Origin: Actinoplanes philippinensis | Lineage (GTDB): Bacteria > Actinomycetota > Actinomycetes > Mycobacteriales > Micromonosporaceae | NCBI RefSeq assembly: GCF_900113015.1 | Contig: NZ_FONV01000009.1 | Location: 372,001 to 436,000 of the forward strand | Length of the DNA stretch: 64,000 nucleotides | Direction of reading: 5' to 3' | Part shown: positions 42,474 to 51,091 of the stretch, in pieces | Layout of the letters: each line of letters opens with the position of its first letter | Numbering within the stretch: position 1 is the stretch's first letter | Program-made: the position numbers and the translations under genes | Notes under the pieces: generated by a model | The model's database searches: none | What the model was told of the DNA's origin: nothing | The model's input: only the letters and a program-made list of their open reading frames with translations

Positions 42474-43040
42474 ATGACATCAAGCCGCCCCCTGCGTGCC
42501 GACGCGATTCGCAACCGAGCCAAGATCTTGACCGCGGCCAGCGAGCAGATATCCAGGCACGGGATCGAGATCGGGATGGACGAGATCGCCGCCGCCGCCG
42601 GCGTCGCGGTCGGCACCCTGTACCGGCACTTTCCCAACAAGACCGAACTCGTCGCCGCCGTCGTCGTCGACTTCTTCCACCGCGTCGCCGACGACGCCGA
42701 AGCCGCGAACCAGCGCGTCGTCGAAGGCGCGAGCGCCCTCGACGAGATCACCAACTTCCTCCGCCGGGTCATCGAGGCTGCCGCCATCAACCACGCCGCC
42801 AAAGCCGCCGCCAGCGCCATGGGCACCCACCCCGGCGACCCGGCCGCCGAACAACGCTCAGCAGCCGCCGTAACCAGCATGATCAAAGCAGGCCAGACGG
42901 CCGGCGACATCCACCCCGACGTCACCGTCGACGACATCTACCTATTGGTCAACTCCGCCCCCACCGACCAACCGCCAGCGGCCCGCCGCCGATGGCTGGC
43001 CCTCGTCCTTCCCGGCCTCACCACCCACCCTCGCCGCTGA
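42474..43040 (+). CDS. TetR-family transcriptional regulator
   Basis: Regulator of 188 residues. ATG 42474 follows GAGGAG. The helix-turn-helix spans about 10-60: RNRAKILTAASEQISRHGIEIGMDEIAAAAGVAVGTLYRHFPNKTELVAAVV. The C-terminal domain (helical, with SAMGTHPGDPAAEQRSAAAV) is of the kind common to actinobacterial SDR-linked TetR proteins. It probably represses the divergent SDR gene and itself through the two TGAAC palindromes. The inducer is unknown. Confidence 0.92.
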   Translation: MTSSRPLRADAIRNRAKILTAASEQISRHGIEIGMDEIAAAAGVAVGTLYRHFPNKTELVAAVVVDFFHRVADDAEAANQRVVEGASALDEITNFLRRVIEAAAINHAAKAAASAMGTHPGDPAAEQRSAAAVTSMIKAGQTAGDIHPDVTVDDIYLLVNSAPTDQPPAARRRWLALVLPGLTTHPRR

Positions 43041-43516
43041 CCCACGGCGTTGTCGACGCCAGCCAGGCCCCCGCTGACCCACGAGAGTCCCACTGTCAGC
43101 GCCCTGCCGAGTGGTGTCGAAGCTTCCAGACACGAAATCCACCGACGATCATGCGGTGTTCAAGGTGACCGTCAAACGGTGTCGGGAACCGCGGAGACAA
43201 TCAGCGCCTGCTCCTTGCAAGCTTCGCTGCCGCCGTCGCGGTGCTTCACCTCGGCCAGAGCATCAGCTGACCACCTGTCTGCGGATCAGAATCGGTGCGA
43301 GATGCACATGTCGCCTTGTCTCACCGAATTCGATCCGGCGCAGCCCGGCTACCCTCAGCCCGGATCAGATCCATTGAGAGCCCACAGAGGCCGTGCCTGC
43401 ATCGGTGAGCAATCGTTCGGGATCGGTCGGGTTCAGAGTCTCGGTCGGTGAAGGTTGACACCGTTTCCCTTGGCCGGCGGAGACCGGCGAATCCACGAAC
43501 ATCGAGGGAGAACGAC
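43041..43516. other. 475-base gap with an IS-end-like repeat
   Basis: No supported gene. At 43112-43132 a unit beginning TGGTGTCGAAGCTTCC matches 16 of 21 positions of the repeat at 41406-41426, in the same orientation. The remaining sequence is less GC-rich than its neighbours. The promoter of the lectin gene lies at its right end. Confidence 0.4.
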
Positions 43517-44149
43517 GTGAAGAGCTTCACACGAGCCGTGGTGTCGGCCGCGGGGGCATTCGCCGTGGCCGCGATCGCCGTGGCGGCGCCCGCGCAGGCG
43601 AGTGCCGTGTCCCCGTCGTCGCCAGGGTTGAGGGGAACCGACGCGGCGGGCAACGCGGTGACCGTGACGGAGGTGGCCGGGACCGGTGAAAGGCAGGCCA
43701 TGGCCGCGCCGGTCGGCGGCAACATCGTCAACGTGAATAGCGGCAGGTGCCTCGACGTCGCCAACGCCCAGGTCGGCAACGGCGTGCCGATCCAGCAGTG
43801 GGACTGTCTCGGCAGCGGCCAGAAGAATCAGATCTGGTGGTTCGCCAACGAGACCCACATCGGCGAGTACTACTGGTACAACGTGGTGACCACGCTCGAC
43901 GGGCAGTGCCTCGACGTGACCGGCGGAAGCGGCGCCACCGGCAACGGCGTGCCCGTCCAGCAGTGGAACTGCCTGACCGGCCAGACCAACCAGCAATGGC
44001 GGCTGGAGATCGTCGGCTACGGCATCAGACTCATCGCCCGGCACAGCGGCAAGTGCCTCGACGTCGTCAACGCCTCGAAGGCCAACGGGGCACGACTGCA
44101 ACAGTGGAGCTGCCTCGGCACGGCCAACCAGGCCTGGGATCTCTACTGA
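43517..44149 (+). CDS. secreted ricin-type beta-trefoil lectin
   Basis: Exported protein of 210 residues. The GTG at 43517 follows GAGGGAG and gives a signal peptide ending near PAQA-SAV. After an Ala/Gly-rich spacer the lectin domain (about 75-210) has three repeats, each with a CLDV strand (SGRCLDVANA, DGQCLDVTGG, SGKCLDVVNA), a GVPIQQWDC / GVPVQQWNC / GARLQQWSC turn and a final Q-W. This is the QxW pattern of ricin-B folds that bind galactose, xylan or other sugars. No catalytic domain is attached. It ends at a hairpin. Confidence 0.9.
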   Translation: MKSFTRAVVSAAGAFAVAAIAVAAPAQASAVSPSSPGLRGTDAAGNAVTVTEVAGTGERQAMAAPVGGNIVNVNSGRCLDVANAQVGNGVPIQQWDCLGSGQKNQIWWFANETHIGEYYWYNVVTTLDGQCLDVTGGSGATGNGVPVQQWNCLTGQTNQQWRLEIVGYGIRLIARHSGKCLDVVNASKANGARLQQWSCLGTANQAWDLY

Positions 44150-44163
44150 TTAGCCGATGCCCG

Positions 44164-44194
44164 GCCGCTGACGGCGAGACCCGCCGGCAGCGGC
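44164..44194 (+). terminator. terminator hairpin after the lectin gene
   Basis: GCCGCTGACGGCG and CGCCGGCAGCGGC pair over 13 positions with one mismatch around a five-base loop, 15 bases after the stop. It lies between convergent genes. Confidence 0.55.
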
Positions 44195-44263
44195 CGAGCA
44201 GAAGATGGCGCTTTCAGCTGCAGCAGCTGGTTCAGCAGTTGCGCGGGTGCCGCCGGCCGGCCG

Positions 44264-45502
44264 CTACGGCGTCGTCACACCGCCGGCGGCCGGTGGCACT
44301 CGCTCGAAGCGCACCCGGCTCAGGAATCCCGGCAGGTCGCTGAGCACGTACAACTCTCCCTGCACATCGACGCCGAAGGCGGTCGGCTGGGTGGGGAGGT
44401 GGCCGATGGTGGCGGACTCGTAGCCGCCACCGGCCTTGGGGCGTACGGCGAAGGCAGCGGTCGAGCAGTAGTCGCTCGCGAGGTAGACGCCCCGCGCCTC
44501 GGGGGTACGCGATCCGCGGTACACCACGCCGCCGGTGACCGAGCAGCCCTCGGTCATGAAGTGTTCGTACTCGAAGACGGGATCGACATACCGCACGCCC
44601 GGACGGCACTGGTCCGGGTCGAACACCGGGGTGCCCTCCCTGCAGGACCAGCCGAGGTTGGCGCCGCCCTGCCACGGGCGGACGTGGTCGACCTCCTCGA
44701 CCAGGCCCTGACCGACGTCTCCGATCCACAGGGAGTTGTCGATGTCGATGGAGAACCGCCACGGGTTGCGCAGCCCGTAGAGCCAGATCTCCGGCCGGGC
44801 GCCCGGCTTGCGGACGAACGGGTTGCCGGCGGGCACGCAATAGGGTTTGGCCCCGCAGGCCCGGGCGACGTCGATCCGTACGATCTTGCCGAGCAGCGTG
44901 CCGAGGTCCTGACCGGCCTTGTACGGGTCGTTCGCGTAGCCGCCGTCACCGGTGGACCAGTAGAGGTAGCCGTCACGGCCGAACGCCACCTGCCCGCCGT
45001 TGTGGTTGCCGTACTCCGCGTGCTCCTGGGTGAGCAGCACCTGCAGCCGGTCCGGGGCGCCGATCGGCAGTCGCGCCAGGGTCAGCGCGCCGGCCGGAAG
45101 GCTCGTGTAGGACACGTAGAGCATGCCGGTCCGGACGAAGTCCGGGGCGGGCGTGATGCCGAGCAGGCCGCGCTCGTTGTCCGACGTGTCGATGCGGGCG
45201 GTGAGGTCCAGGATCGGTGCGGCCGCCAGCCCGGTGTCGGGATGATAGGACCGGACGGTGCCGTCCTTCTCCGCGATCAGCATCCGGCCGTCGGGCAGGC
45301 CGGTGATGGCGACGGGCCGCTGCAGACCGAAGGCCACCTGCTCGGAGACGACGGTCAGCTCGGTGAGCGGCACCGGGGCGGCACGGTCGGCGCCGGGCGT
45401 GGCAGCGCCGGCGGCCGGACCGGAGGCGGACATCAGCGCTGACGAGACGAGAGCGAGCAGGCCGGCCGTCATGGCGGCCGTACGACCGCGCCATCGCACC
45501 AT
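44264..45502 (-). CDS. secreted PQQ-type sugar dehydrogenase (GSDH/Aldose sugar dehydrogenase family)
   Basis: Exported six-bladed propeller enzyme of 412 residues. ATG 45502 follows AGGAG, and a signal peptide ends near AAGAA. Propeller motifs include QRPVAITGLPDGRMLIAEKDG, ERGLLGITPAPDF, GNHNGGQVAFGRDGYLYWSTGDGG, GKIVRIDV and GLRNPWRFSID, all typical of GSDH proteins. The family oxidises aldoses with PQQ or a haem-linked acceptor; cofactor ligands were not checked individually. A CebR-like operator lies 35 bases upstream, suggesting control by a LacI-type carbohydrate repressor. Confidence 0.9.
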   Translation of the reverse strand: MVRWRGRTAAMTAGLLALVSSALMSASGPAAGAATPGADRAAPVPLTELTVVSEQVAFGLQRPVAITGLPDGRMLIAEKDGTVRSYHPDTGLAAAPILDLTARIDTSDNERGLLGITPAPDFVRTGMLYVSYTSLPAGALTLARLPIGAPDRLQVLLTQEHAEYGNHNGGQVAFGRDGYLYWSTGDGGYANDPYKAGQDLGTLLGKIVRIDVARACGAKPYCVPAGNPFVRKPGARPEIWLYGLRNPWRFSIDIDNSLWIGDVGQGLVEEVDHVRPWQGGANLGWSCREGTPVFDPDQCRPGVRYVDPVFEYEHFMTEGCSVTGGVVYRGSRTPEARGVYLASDYCSTAAFAVRPKAGGGYESATIGHLPTQPTAFGVDVQGELYVLSDLPGFLSRVRFERVPPAAGGVTTP

Positions 45503-45536
45503 CTTCGGCTCCTAAGCAGAGTGACGGAGGATTGTC

Positions 45537-45548
45537 GGGAGCGCTCCC
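45537..45548. promoter_or_regulatory. CebR/LacI-family operator-like palindrome
   Basis: GGGAGCGCTCCC is a perfect 12-bp palindrome followed by A, so it matches 13 of 14 positions of the Streptomyces CebR box TGGGAGCGCTCCCA. It sits 35 bases before the sugar dehydrogenase start. Confidence 0.7.
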
Positions 45549-45598
45549 ACACCTTACATCGATCAGTAACGATTGATAAGGGTTCGATGACGGCGGGC

Positions 45599-46036
45599 TC
45601 AGCAGCCTTGTTGCAGGGCTTGGCCGGAGAGTGTGCTCAGGTCCACGAACCGCAGCCGAGGAAACGTCTGTCGCCGGATCACATCCACGGCAGCCTCCGG
45701 CAGGTGGCCGAGGTCGATCGCGACTTCGGGCGCGGCGACCATGCGGTAGGGGCCACCGTCGATGTCAGCGTCGTAGGCGAACAGTCCGCGTTCCGCGGCC
45801 AGCTTCCACGTGTTCTCGCACTTGGCGGCCAGGACAGGCGCGAACCGGGCAGTGGTGGTGGCCGGGCGGGCCAGGACGGCCTCGATCGCGGCCACATAGG
45901 CATCGGTGTCTCGCAGGAACGCGTCGGGCGCGTAACCACCGCCGGCGGTGCTGAACAGGGCCACATGGCCCTCATCATCACCGGCAAGCCAGTCGTACTC
46001 GGCGCCCAGGATGTCGTCCGCGGACTTCGCGCCCAT
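45599..46036 (-). CDS. protein of unknown function
   Basis: Predicted product of 145 residues, soluble, starting at ATG 46036 with AGGGG upstream (an ATG at 46066 is less supported). DILGAEYDWLAGDDEGHVALFSTAGGGYAPDAFLRDTDAYVAAIEAVLA resembles small actinobacterial hypothetical proteins with an EYDWLAxDxxGHVAxFxTAG opening, which also occurs in immunity-like proteins. The rest is alpha/beta with EVAIDLGHLPEAAVDVIRR. Its function is not known. It is divergent from the large GGDEF-EAL gene. Confidence 0.75.
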   Translation of the reverse strand: MGAKSADDILGAEYDWLAGDDEGHVALFSTAGGGYAPDAFLRDTDAYVAAIEAVLARPATTTARFAPVLAAKCENTWKLAAERGLFAYDADIDGGPYRMVAAPEVAIDLGHLPEAAVDVIRRQTFPRLRFVDLSTLSGQALQQGC

Positions 46037-46196
46037 ACCGCTGCCCCTATTGTCGCTCACACCCATCCACCGGCCGCGTGTCGCCCATCATCACATCATT
46101 CTGAGACGGGCGGCGCGGAGAGAGGTGCGCCTCAGCAATACGCCGTCCGATCCGACTGGTGTGGATGACACATCCAGCGACAGACAAGGTCTTGCG

Positions 46197-48704
46197 ATGG
46201 GTGCTCGACTACGAGCAGTTCTCTCGCTTCTGTTGTGGCCCGCCGCCGCGCTGATCGGGCGTCTCCGGTACGCGCAGAAGTTCCTTCTCGTCGGCCTGGT
46301 GCTGCTGGTGCCTCTGGTGGTGACGGCGAACTCGTACATCGCTGTGCAACGGGAGCAGATCGACGCGACCGTACGGGAGCAGCAGGGGCTCCGTTACCTG
46401 CGGACGTTGCTGGTGCTGGCCGGGGACATGGTGCAGGCACGACGCTCCGCGGTGTCCGCCGGTTTCGACCTGTCCGTCAACCTCGACGCCGCTCTGGCCA
46501 GGGTCGATGAAGTCGATCGTCAGGTGAGCGGATCGTGGCAGGTGCACGCGGAGTGGGGCAAGACCCGGGAAGCGATCGTCACCACCATGGAGATGGCCAC
46601 CCAGGCCAAGTCGGTCCAGTTCACGAAGTATCAGGAGGCGTCCGACTCGATCCTGGCGCTGATTGTCACGCTGGGTGACCGGTCGGGGTTGATCCATGAT
46701 CCCGATCTCGACTCGAACTACATCGCCCGGATGTTGCAGGACTGGCTGCCGTCGCTGGGCGACATCGCCGGCCGGATCGCCGACCTGCTGGAGCTGAACA
46801 GCCAAGGGCAGGGTGACGAGCAGCTGAAGGTCTTCATGGAGCTGGGCAAGTACTTCGGTGTCGTCTCCAACAGCGGTCAGCACCTGGCGCGGGCCGCGGA
46901 CGCGGTGGCGGCGTCCGGCGGCGACGACGGCGTGGTCGCCGCCATCCGCAGCCAGTCGCGCGAGCTGCACACGGTGACCGAGGCCATGGGAGGCCGTCTG
47001 GCGCTCGCCGTGAAACACCAATCGTTGCAGCAGTTCCCGTCCCATTCGGCGGACGCGGTACGGGTCGCCACCAACAACTACGCCTCGGTCGCGGTTTCCA
47101 GTCTCGACCGGCTGCTGCAGATCCGGATCGAGCGGTCCACCGACCGTATCGAGCGGGTGCAGGGCTGGCTCGGGATGGGCGCGTTGCTGGCCGTGTACCT
47201 GTTCGCGGGCTTCTACATCTCCGTCGCCACCCCGGTACGCCGGATCGTCGAGGCGCTGCGCGCGGTGGCCGGCGGCGACCTCAGCCGACGCGTCGAGATC
47301 AGCACGAAGGACGAGATCAGCTTCATCGCCGAGGTGCTGAACGAGACGATCATGACCACCGAGGCCGCGACCGGGCGCCTGGCGTTGCTGGCCAGCAGCG
47401 ACCCGTTGACGAGTCTGCCGAACCGGGCCGCCGTGCTCGAACGCCTGGACGCCGCCCTGCTGCGCGTGCAGCAGGGTTCCTCCCTGCTCGCCGTGCTCTT
47501 CATCGACCTCGACCGGTTCAAGCTCGTCAACGACTCGTTCGGGCACGAAGCGGGCGACACCGTCCTGCGTGCGGTGGCCGAGCGCCTCATCACCGGGATG
47601 CGGCGCACGGACATGGTGGCCCGGCTCGCCGGTGACGAGTTCGTGGTGATCAGCGAGGAGATATCGGAGATCGGCTCGGCCGTGTCGGTCGCCGAACGAA
47701 TCGTCGCGAGCATCAGCGAGCCGATCCGCATCGCCGTCAACGACACCCACCGTGACGTCGCCATCGGCGCGAGCATCGGCATCGCCTTCGTGGCGACCGG
47801 GAATCCGGTGTCGGCCGATGACCTGCTACGCGACGCCGATGTCGCGATGTACCAGGCCAAACAGAAGGGCCGCGGCCGTGTGGAGATCTTCGACGAGAGC
47901 CTCAGCGCGGCCCTCGAACATCGCGTGCGTACCGAGCAGGACCTGCGGAACGCCATCCAGTGCGACGAACTGGTCGTCTTCTACCAACCGATCGTCGAGG
48001 CGGACACGCGGAGCATCGTCGGGTTCGAGGCGCTGGTCCGCTGGCAGCATCCGACCCGCGGGCTGCTGGCCCCGGACGCCTTCATCCCGGTCGCCGAGGA
48101 GAGCGGTTTGATCGTCCCGCTCGGCGCAGCGGTCCTGTTGCAGGCGTGCAGCCAGTTGTCGCAGTGGCAGCGTGAGCGGCCCGGCTGCGAGCGGCTGCGG
48201 ATGTCGGTGAACGTGTCCGCTCTGCAACTCGATCATCCGTCGTTCATCCCGACGGTGGCGGCCGTCATCGAGACGACGGACATCGACCCGGCATCGCTCT
48301 GGCTGGAGATCACCGAGACCAGCCTCGTGGCCGACGTCGAGCGGGCGACCGCAGCCTTCGAGGCGTTGCACGATCTCGGGGTGGGTCTCGCCCTGGACGA
48401 TTTCGGCACCGGCTATTCGTCGCTGGCCTACCTGCAGAAGTTCCCCATGCAGGCTCTCAAGATCGACCGATCGTTCGTCGACCGGCTGGGCCGCGACCCG
48501 GAAGCCGCCGTCATCGTCGAGATGATCATCGGGGTGGCGAGGACCCTGCGCCTTCTGGTGATCGCTGAGGGAGTGGAGAACGAGGAACAGGCAGACGAGC
48601 TGTACGGGCTGGGCTGCACCCTCTACCAGGGTTACCACTTCGGCAGGCCGGCCCCCGCGGAGAAGCAGTGGCAGGAGAGCGGCACATCGATCGTCGCGGT
48701 CTGA
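46197..48704 (+). CDS. membrane c-di-GMP phosphodiesterase with degenerate GGDEF and intact EAL
   Basis: Product of 835 residues. Two membrane helices (about 25-45 and 325-345) enclose a 280-residue extracytoplasmic sensor region, helical and similar to four-helix-bundle sensors. A HAMP linker follows (about 345-400: RRIVEALRAVAGGDLSRRVEI). The GGDEF domain (about 405-565) carries AGDEF at 478-482 instead of GGDEF, so cyclase activity is doubtful but not excluded. The EAL domain (about 580-825) has FEALVRW (611-613 EAL), the metal-binding LDDFGTGYSSL and the KIDRSFV loop, so c-di-GMP hydrolysis is likely. A binding lipoprotein gene follows 74 bases downstream on the same strand. Start ATG 46197 has AAGG upstream; a GTG further upstream is possible. 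Confidence 0.9.
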   Translation: MGARLRAVLSLLLWPAAALIGRLRYAQKFLLVGLVLLVPLVVTANSYIAVQREQIDATVREQQGLRYLRTLLVLAGDMVQARRSAVSAGFDLSVNLDAALARVDEVDRQVSGSWQVHAEWGKTREAIVTTMEMATQAKSVQFTKYQEASDSILALIVTLGDRSGLIHDPDLDSNYIARMLQDWLPSLGDIAGRIADLLELNSQGQGDEQLKVFMELGKYFGVVSNSGQHLARAADAVAASGGDDGVVAAIRSQSRELHTVTEAMGGRLALAVKHQSLQQFPSHSADAVRVATNNYASVAVSSLDRLLQIRIERSTDRIERVQGWLGMGALLAVYLFAGFYISVATPVRRIVEALRAVAGGDLSRRVEISTKDEISFIAEVLNETIMTTEAATGRLALLASSDPLTSLPNRAAVLERLDAALLRVQQGSSLLAVLFIDLDRFKLVNDSFGHEAGDTVLRAVAERLITGMRRTDMVARLAGDEFVVISEEISEIGSAVSVAERIVASISEPIRIAVNDTHRDVAIGASIGIAFVATGNPVSADDLLRDADVAMYQAKQKGRGRVEIFDESLSAALEHRVRTEQDLRNAIQCDELVVFYQPIVEADTRSIVGFEALVRWQHPTRGLLAPDAFIPVAEESGLIVPLGAAVLLQACSQLSQWQRERPGCERLRMSVNVSALQLDHPSFIPTVAAVIETTDIDPASLWLEITETSLVADVERATAAFEALHDLGVGLALDDFGTGYSSLAYLQKFPMQALKIDRSFVDRLGRDPEAAVIVEMIIGVARTLRLLVIAEGVENEEQADELYGLGCTLYQGYHFGRPAPAEKQWQESGTSIVAV

Positions 48705-48778
48705 GGTGGGTTTGCCCGCTTTCCGAATGGCGGCCGACCAGTCTTGTGACACTGGACGTACCAGCCACGGGGGAGAAC

Positions 48779-50086
48779 ATGTCAGTCAGACGCTTTCGCA
48801 TGTTGTCGCTGATCACCACGCTCGTCATGGCCGCCACGGTCGCCGCCTGCGCTGATGACGGCGCGCCGGAGGAGGCGGCGAAGGACCAGACGCTCACCGT
48901 CTGGCACTACGAACGCCCGGAGAGCGCGATGGCGATCGCCTGGGCCGAAGCGATCAGATTGTTCAAGGAAGCACATCCCGGCGTGACGGTCCGGTTCGAG
49001 CAGAAGACGTTCGAGCAGATCCGGCAGAACGCGGCCATGGCGCTGAACGCCGACGACCCACCCACGGTGGTGGAGTACAACAAGGGCAACTCGACCGCCG
49101 GCCTGCTGGCCAAGCAGGGCGTGCTCACCGACTTCACCGGTGAGTCCACGAAGCGCGGCTGGGACAGGATGCTCACACCGAGCCTGCAGACCACCACCCG
49201 CTACGACACCGACGGCATCATGGGCAGCGGTGCCGTGTACGGCATCCCGAACTACAGCGAATTCGTTCTCGTCTATTACAACAAGGACATGTTCGCCAAA
49301 CACGGCGTCGCTGTGCCGCAGACCCTCAGCGCGTTCGAGGCCGCGATGGACGTCTTTGTCAAGGCAGGCATCACGCCGTTGTCGGTCGGCGGCGCCGAAT
49401 ACCCGGCTCAGCAGATCTTCTACGAACTCGTGCTCTCCAAGGCCGATCGGGCGTTCGTCGACGCGTATCAGCGGTACATGGGGAACGTGGATTTCACCGG
49501 ACCCGCGTTCCAGTTCGGTGCGACCACCTTTGCCTCCTGGGTGCGCAAGGGTTACATCGCCAAGGACTCCGCCCGGGTCAAGGCCGAGGACATGAACCTG
49601 GCGTTCATGAAACAGCGCTTCCCGATCGTGATCGTCGGCAGCTGGATGTACGGCGACTTCGTCCGTGGCATCAAGGACTTCGAGTGGGGCACCTTCCTCT
49701 TTCCCGGCAACCGGCTGCACCCCGGTTCGAGTGGCAACCTGTGGGTGGTGCCGGCAAAGGCGAAGGACAAATCCTTGGCCTACGACTTCATCGACATCAC
49801 GATGAAGCCGGAGATCCAGCGCCTGCTCGCCGAATCAGGCGGTGTGCCGGTGCACGGCGACGCGTCCGCCGCCCCCACCGGCAAGAACACCGACCTGCTC
49901 GCGCATTTCGCCACGATCGAGGCGGCGGACGGGCTGGCGTTCTACCCCGATTGGCCGGCGGCCGGATATTACGACGTGCTCGGGGTGGCGATCCAAGATC
50001 TGATCAACGGCACCAAGAAGCCCGACGAAGTCCTTGCCGACATCGCGAAGCCGTACCACGACAATGTCGTTCGCCTGGGCAAATAG
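48779..50086 (+). CDS. orphan extracellular solute-binding lipoprotein (ABC sugar type)
   Basis: Family 1 solute-binding protein of 435 residues. A lipoprotein signal peptide (TTLVMAATVAAC, lipobox VAAC) precedes the mature domain: TLTVWHYERPESAMAIAWAEAIRLFKEAHPGVTVRFEQKTFEQIRQNAAMALNADDPPTVVEYNKG. Later VYGIPNYSEFVLVYYNKDMFAKHGV is characteristic of oligosaccharide-binding members. No permease or ATPase gene is next to it; the downstream gene is a convergent MerR regulator. It may serve a transporter encoded elsewhere or act as sensor for the upstream EAL protein. Confidence 0.92.
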   Translation: MSVRRFRMLSLITTLVMAATVAACADDGAPEEAAKDQTLTVWHYERPESAMAIAWAEAIRLFKEAHPGVTVRFEQKTFEQIRQNAAMALNADDPPTVVEYNKGNSTAGLLAKQGVLTDFTGESTKRGWDRMLTPSLQTTTRYDTDGIMGSGAVYGIPNYSEFVLVYYNKDMFAKHGVAVPQTLSAFEAAMDVFVKAGITPLSVGGAEYPAQQIFYELVLSKADRAFVDAYQRYMGNVDFTGPAFQFGATTFASWVRKGYIAKDSARVKAEDMNLAFMKQRFPIVIVGSWMYGDFVRGIKDFEWGTFLFPGNRLHPGSSGNLWVVPAKAKDKSLAYDFIDITMKPEIQRLLAESGGVPVHGDASAAPTGKNTDLLAHFATIEAADGLAFYPDWPAAGYYDVLGVAIQDLINGTKKPDEVLADIAKPYHDNVVRLGK

Positions 50087-50105
50087 GCAGTCTCCGGACG
50101 GCGTG

Positions 50106-50969
50106 TCAGGCGGCGGCAAGGGCCTCGCCGAAGAGCCGGCCAGCCAGCTCCACACAGCGCATCCGGGCAGGCGAGAAGTCATACGGCATCTTGGTGACCG
50201 CCGTGGCGGCACTCATCACCTTGCCCTCCTCCCCCGTCAGGCCGGCGTCATAGATCTCGAAGATCTTCTCCTCGTCCGCGTCGAGGCCCGCCGCCTCGAT
50301 GGCCTGTTTCACGGCCATCAGATGAGCACATCGCTGGACGGCGAGCTCTTCGACACGCGGGTCGGCGGGATCGACGCCGTCGTCGAGGGCGGCCTCGGCA
50401 GTCTCCAGACGGTCCTCCTCGGCTCGCAGCCCGGGGTGGGTGGCGAGCACGATGAACGTGCCGGCCTGGATGGCGGCGCCCAGCGGCCCGAAGATCCGTT
50501 CGGTGACCAGCAGGGCGTTCAGATCGGAGGGGCGCAACGCACCCGGAGGCAGGTGGCTGAGCCGGTCCGTGACCAGCTCGGAGAGCAACCCCAGCGGGCT
50601 GCCCACCGCTTGCAGGCGCTGGACGGCCGCACGCCGGCGTCTGATGGCGGCCTCCTGCGCCGCCAAGGTCTCCTCCAGCCGGCCCAGGACCGACTCGATG
50701 GCCGGGGCCTGGTCCAGGGTTTCGTCCCGGGCTTCGCCGAAGGCGGTCCGCATGTCGTCCAGGCTGATACCGGCATCGGCCATCTTGCGGATCCACAGCA
50801 GGCGCGTCATGTCGTCGTAGCCGTAGCGGCGGCGGCCGTCACCGCCACGCTCGGGCTCGGGCAGCAGACCGATCTCGTGGTAGTGGCGGATGGCGCGTGG
50901 GGTGGTCCCGGCGAACGCGGCGGCATCACCGATCTTGACCTGCCGGGGAGGTGTGAAGGAGGGGTGCAT
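50106..50969 (-). CDS. MerR-family transcriptional regulator
   Basis: Regulator of 287 residues with AAGGAGG before its ATG. The N-terminal MerR winged helix (about 10-80) reads VKIGDAAAFAGTTPRAIRHYHEIGLLPEPERGGDGRRRYGYDDMTRLLWIRKMADAGISLDDM. A coiled-coil dimerisation helix (about 85-120) follows. The C-terminal half is a long helical effector domain without the Cys clusters of metal sensors, so it probably responds to an organic ligand. A 21-bp inverted repeat lies about 40 bases upstream, between this gene and the divergent methyltransferase gene. Confidence 0.92.
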   Translation of the reverse strand: MHPSFTPPRQVKIGDAAAFAGTTPRAIRHYHEIGLLPEPERGGDGRRRYGYDDMTRLLWIRKMADAGISLDDMRTAFGEARDETLDQAPAIESVLGRLEETLAAQEAAIRRRRAAVQRLQAVGSPLGLLSELVTDRLSHLPPGALRPSDLNALLVTERIFGPLGAAIQAGTFIVLATHPGLRAEEDRLETAEAALDDGVDPADPRVEELAVQRCAHLMAVKQAIEAAGLDADEEKIFEIYDAGLTGEEGKVMSAATAVTKMPYDFSPARMRCVELAGRLFGEALAAA

Positions 50970-51009
50970 CGCAGACAGAGCCTTTCGTGCTGTGGTGCCC
51001 CGACCTCAT

Positions 51010-51030
51010 CACATGCCGCTACGGCATGTG
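51010..51030. promoter_or_regulatory. MerR operator candidate
   Basis: CACATGCCG, spacer CTA, then CGGCATGTG form a perfect 9-bp inverted repeat between the divergent MerR and methyltransferase genes. Confidence 0.7.
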
Positions 51031-51078
51031 CAACATCCCGGGCGGGCGCCACCGGTTGCCGAGCGCCCGGCCCGTGCC

Positions 51079-51084
51079 TACGGT
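51079..51084 (+). promoter_or_regulatory. leaderless -10 box (TACGGT) of methyltransferase gene
   Basis: TACGGT lies seven bases before the GTG at 51092, and there is no Shine-Dalgarno sequence. The MerR palindrome is 49 bases upstream. Confidence 0.5.
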
Positions 51085-51091
51085 GTTCGTC

